Of a stretch of DNA of 64,000 bases, positions 62,650 to 64,000 are shown piece after piece; position 1 is the stretch's first letter, and every line of letters begins with the position of its first letter. A program made the position numbers and the translations under genes. The DNA comes from Novipirellula caenicola (GTDB lineage Bacteria > Planctomycetota > Planctomycetia > Pirellulales > Pirellulaceae): positions 434,001 to 498,000 of the forward strand of contig NZ_BAABRO010000003.1 in NCBI RefSeq assembly GCF_039545035.1, given 5' to 3'. The notes beneath the pieces are model-generated. The model was not told the origin of the DNA and searched no databases. It was given only the letters and a program-made list of their open reading frames with translations.

Positions 62650-64000
62650 GTGATTCCCTTTTCTCGCCACGCTGATCGATGGATGATCCTCTCTGTTTTT
62701 TTGGGTGGGATTGCGTTGATGCTTGCTTCGGTCGGTTGTGAGCGACCCGCAAACCCTGGTCCGCAATCGGTCCCGTCATCGACCGAGGCTGAGATTCCCG
62801 CGACGATTCCCCCGTCGCAAGCGGACGTCGAATCCGGAGTCGATTCGAATGTCAGCGTCGACGAAATCAAGCAATGGATCGATGCCGGCGAATTTGACGA
62901 AGCGGAACAAGGACTCCGTCGCCGATTGGCCCTCGACCCCACTGATCCGCCGTTATTGTTTCTTGCGGCGCGGTGCAGTCACGGACGCGGAGCATTGGAC
63001 GATGCGCTGGAGTATCTGACGCTGATCCCCGCAGATCATCCGCAGGCCGGTTTGGCGGCCCAGGGGCAGGCGGCGGATTGGTTGATGCAGGCCGGAAAGC
63101 TGCCAGAGGCGGAAGCCCGTTTTGAAGAGATGATCCAGCGTTACGGCAATTTGCCGCCGCTTCATCGACGCATGGCATCGCTTTTGAATTCCCAAGGTCG
63201 ACGCGTGGAAGCTGCCGAGCATGTTCGCCAACTGATTCGGCTGGGCGACGTTACCGAGAAAGAATTGCTGAGTTTGACGACGCTTAGCGTGCCGTTTCAT
63301 GATGAACAAATCGATTTGGTTTCGGGATCACCGCTGCATCAATTGGCTCGTGCCAAGCGGATGTTGGTTCAAGACGATGTGTCCCAAGCACGGCAAATCG
63401 CAGAGCAGTTGTATGCTGATTTTCCACAATCGACTGCGATCGCGGCCTTTGTGGGCCGAGTCTATAACGTGATGCAGGCCGAGGACCTGCTTGCCAATTG
63501 GGTTGCGACGTTGCCTGCGGGAATCGAAGCCGAGCCGGAGTATTGGGCCGCGATGGGCCAGTGGATGCTACGTCGTGGCCAGCCCAAGGTGGCGGTTCGC
63601 TGTTTGAGCGAAGCGGTCGTGCGTGATCCGACTGACCGGGTGGCTTATCTGCGATTGGCCGAGGCGTTGGCGGCAACCGGGGACGCTGCGGCGGCAGAAC
63701 GTGTCGCCGCTCGGCAGCAGGTTTTGCAGCAGTGTTGGCAATGGGCCATCAATATCGGCTTTGAACGAGACACGCGACGCGAAGACATGCAGCAGCTGGC
63801 AGCGACGTTGAGCGAAGTGAATCGGCCTTGGGAAGCAGTGGCGTGGGAGTTTATCGCAGCGCACGATCGCAACGAACTCGATCAAAAATTGCCCGAGCTT
63901 CGTGAGAGACGTGAGGAGTTGGCCGCGAGCGACTCTGCGGCCGACGATCCCCTGTTTTTGACCTGTGGTGTCGATCCGTCGCAGTATCCGCTGCCCGATC
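62650..64000 (+). CDS. TPR lipoprotein, 3' end outside the window
   Basis: An in-frame stop at 62632 precedes a GTG at 62650 and an ATG at 62683; either could start. Both give a signal peptide with lipobox LASVGC (LGGIALMLASVGCERP). TPR-like helices begin at ~75 (IDAGEFDEAEQGLRRRLALD) and run through MLRRGQPKVAVRCLSEAVVR and LRLAEALAATGDAAAAERVA. The frame is still open at base 64000 after 450 codons, so the C-terminus is unknown. It follows the PVC dehydrogenase gene by 320 bp of repeats. Confidence 0.85.
   Translation, partial: MIPFSRHADRWMILSVFLGGIALMLASVGCERPANPGPQSVPSSTEAEIPATIPPSQADVESGVDSNVSVDEIKQWIDAGEFDEAEQGLRRRLALDPTDPPLLFLAARCSHGRGALDDALEYLTLIPADHPQAGLAAQGQAADWLMQAGKLPEAEARFEEMIQRYGNLPPLHRRMASLLNSQGRRVEAAEHVRQLIRLGDVTEKELLSLTTLSVPFHDEQIDLVSGSPLHQLARAKRMLVQDDVSQARQIAEQLYADFPQSTAIAAFVGRVYNVMQAEDLLANWVATLPAGIEAEPEYWAAMGQWMLRRGQPKVAVRCLSEAVVRDPTDRVAYLRLAEALAATGDAAAAERVAARQQVLQQCWQWAINIGFERDTRREDMQQLAATLSEVNRPWEAVAWEFIAAHDRNELDQKLPELRERREELAASDSAADDPLFLTCGVDPSQYPLPD

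Overview
The window looks like chromosomal DNA from a planctomycete, most likely a Rhodopirellula-like member of the Pirellulaceae. I infer this from gene families rather than from a database search. The families are a DUF1559 prepilin-like protein, a DUF1080 protein, a PVC-type dehydrogenase with a PVC heme-binding domain, a fused CcsB-CcsA protein, large proteins with acidic or Ser/Gly-rich low-complexity stretches, weak ribosome binding sites, and intergenic spaces filled with small palindromic repeats. About 43 protein genes are supported. I saw no rRNA, tRNA, CRISPR array, integrase or IS transposase.

Layout. 1-2.4 kb: the 3' part of an unrecognised large gene with an Ala/Leu/Arg/Asp-rich segment, then repeat-rich DNA. 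2.3-10.2 kb (minus): ccsBA, a lipoprotein with an internally duplicated domain, a protein with an excisionase-type HTH, long acidic Ser/Asp/Gly region and C-terminal membrane anchor, and a small anchored protein. 10.7-15.5 kb (plus): three translationally coupled genes made of a MotA/TolQ/ExbB-type channel and two single-span partners with coiled coils. 15.7-18.1 kb (minus): rpmE, prfA, prmC. 18.5-26.4 kb (minus): cytochrome oxidase maturation genes (cupredoxin-like protein, di-heme cytochrome c, small membrane protein, ctaA, ctaB, ABC ATPase and permease, SCO1, DUF420), without oxidase subunits. 27.2-38.3 kb: purD, HAD phosphatase, Cys-rich secreted protein, OprP-like porin, pectate lyase, dapB, a small conserved protein, an LplT-like MFS transporter, thiC. 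38.7-48 kb: a probable winged-helix regulator, DUF1559 protein, M14 carboxypeptidase, CDP-alcohol transferase variant, DUF1080 protein, two alpha/beta hydrolases, FG-GAP protein. 48.3-55.8 kb (minus): TPR protein, ExbB, ExbD and a TonB-like protein ending in an alpha/alpha toroid. 56.4-64 kb (plus): sugar-nucleotide epimerase, a 1592-residue PVC dehydrogenase/cytochrome, and the start of a TPR lipoprotein.

How the genes work together. The 18-26 kb block is a heme A and copper delivery unit for an aa3-type oxidase encoded elsewhere, and ccsBA would mature the c-type cytochromes seen here. Two separate ion-driven motor modules (10.7-15.5 and 48.3-55.8 kb) are the most system-like loci. The second couples ExbBD to a long TPR protein and to a TonB-like protein whose usual C-terminal domain is replaced by a toroid.

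The other strong theme is intergenic. At least six families of short palindromic elements recur in the gaps, often as inverted pairs. One ~95-bp element brackets the MFS gene in inverted orientation, and one 130-bp element has 17-bp perfect terminal inverted repeats.
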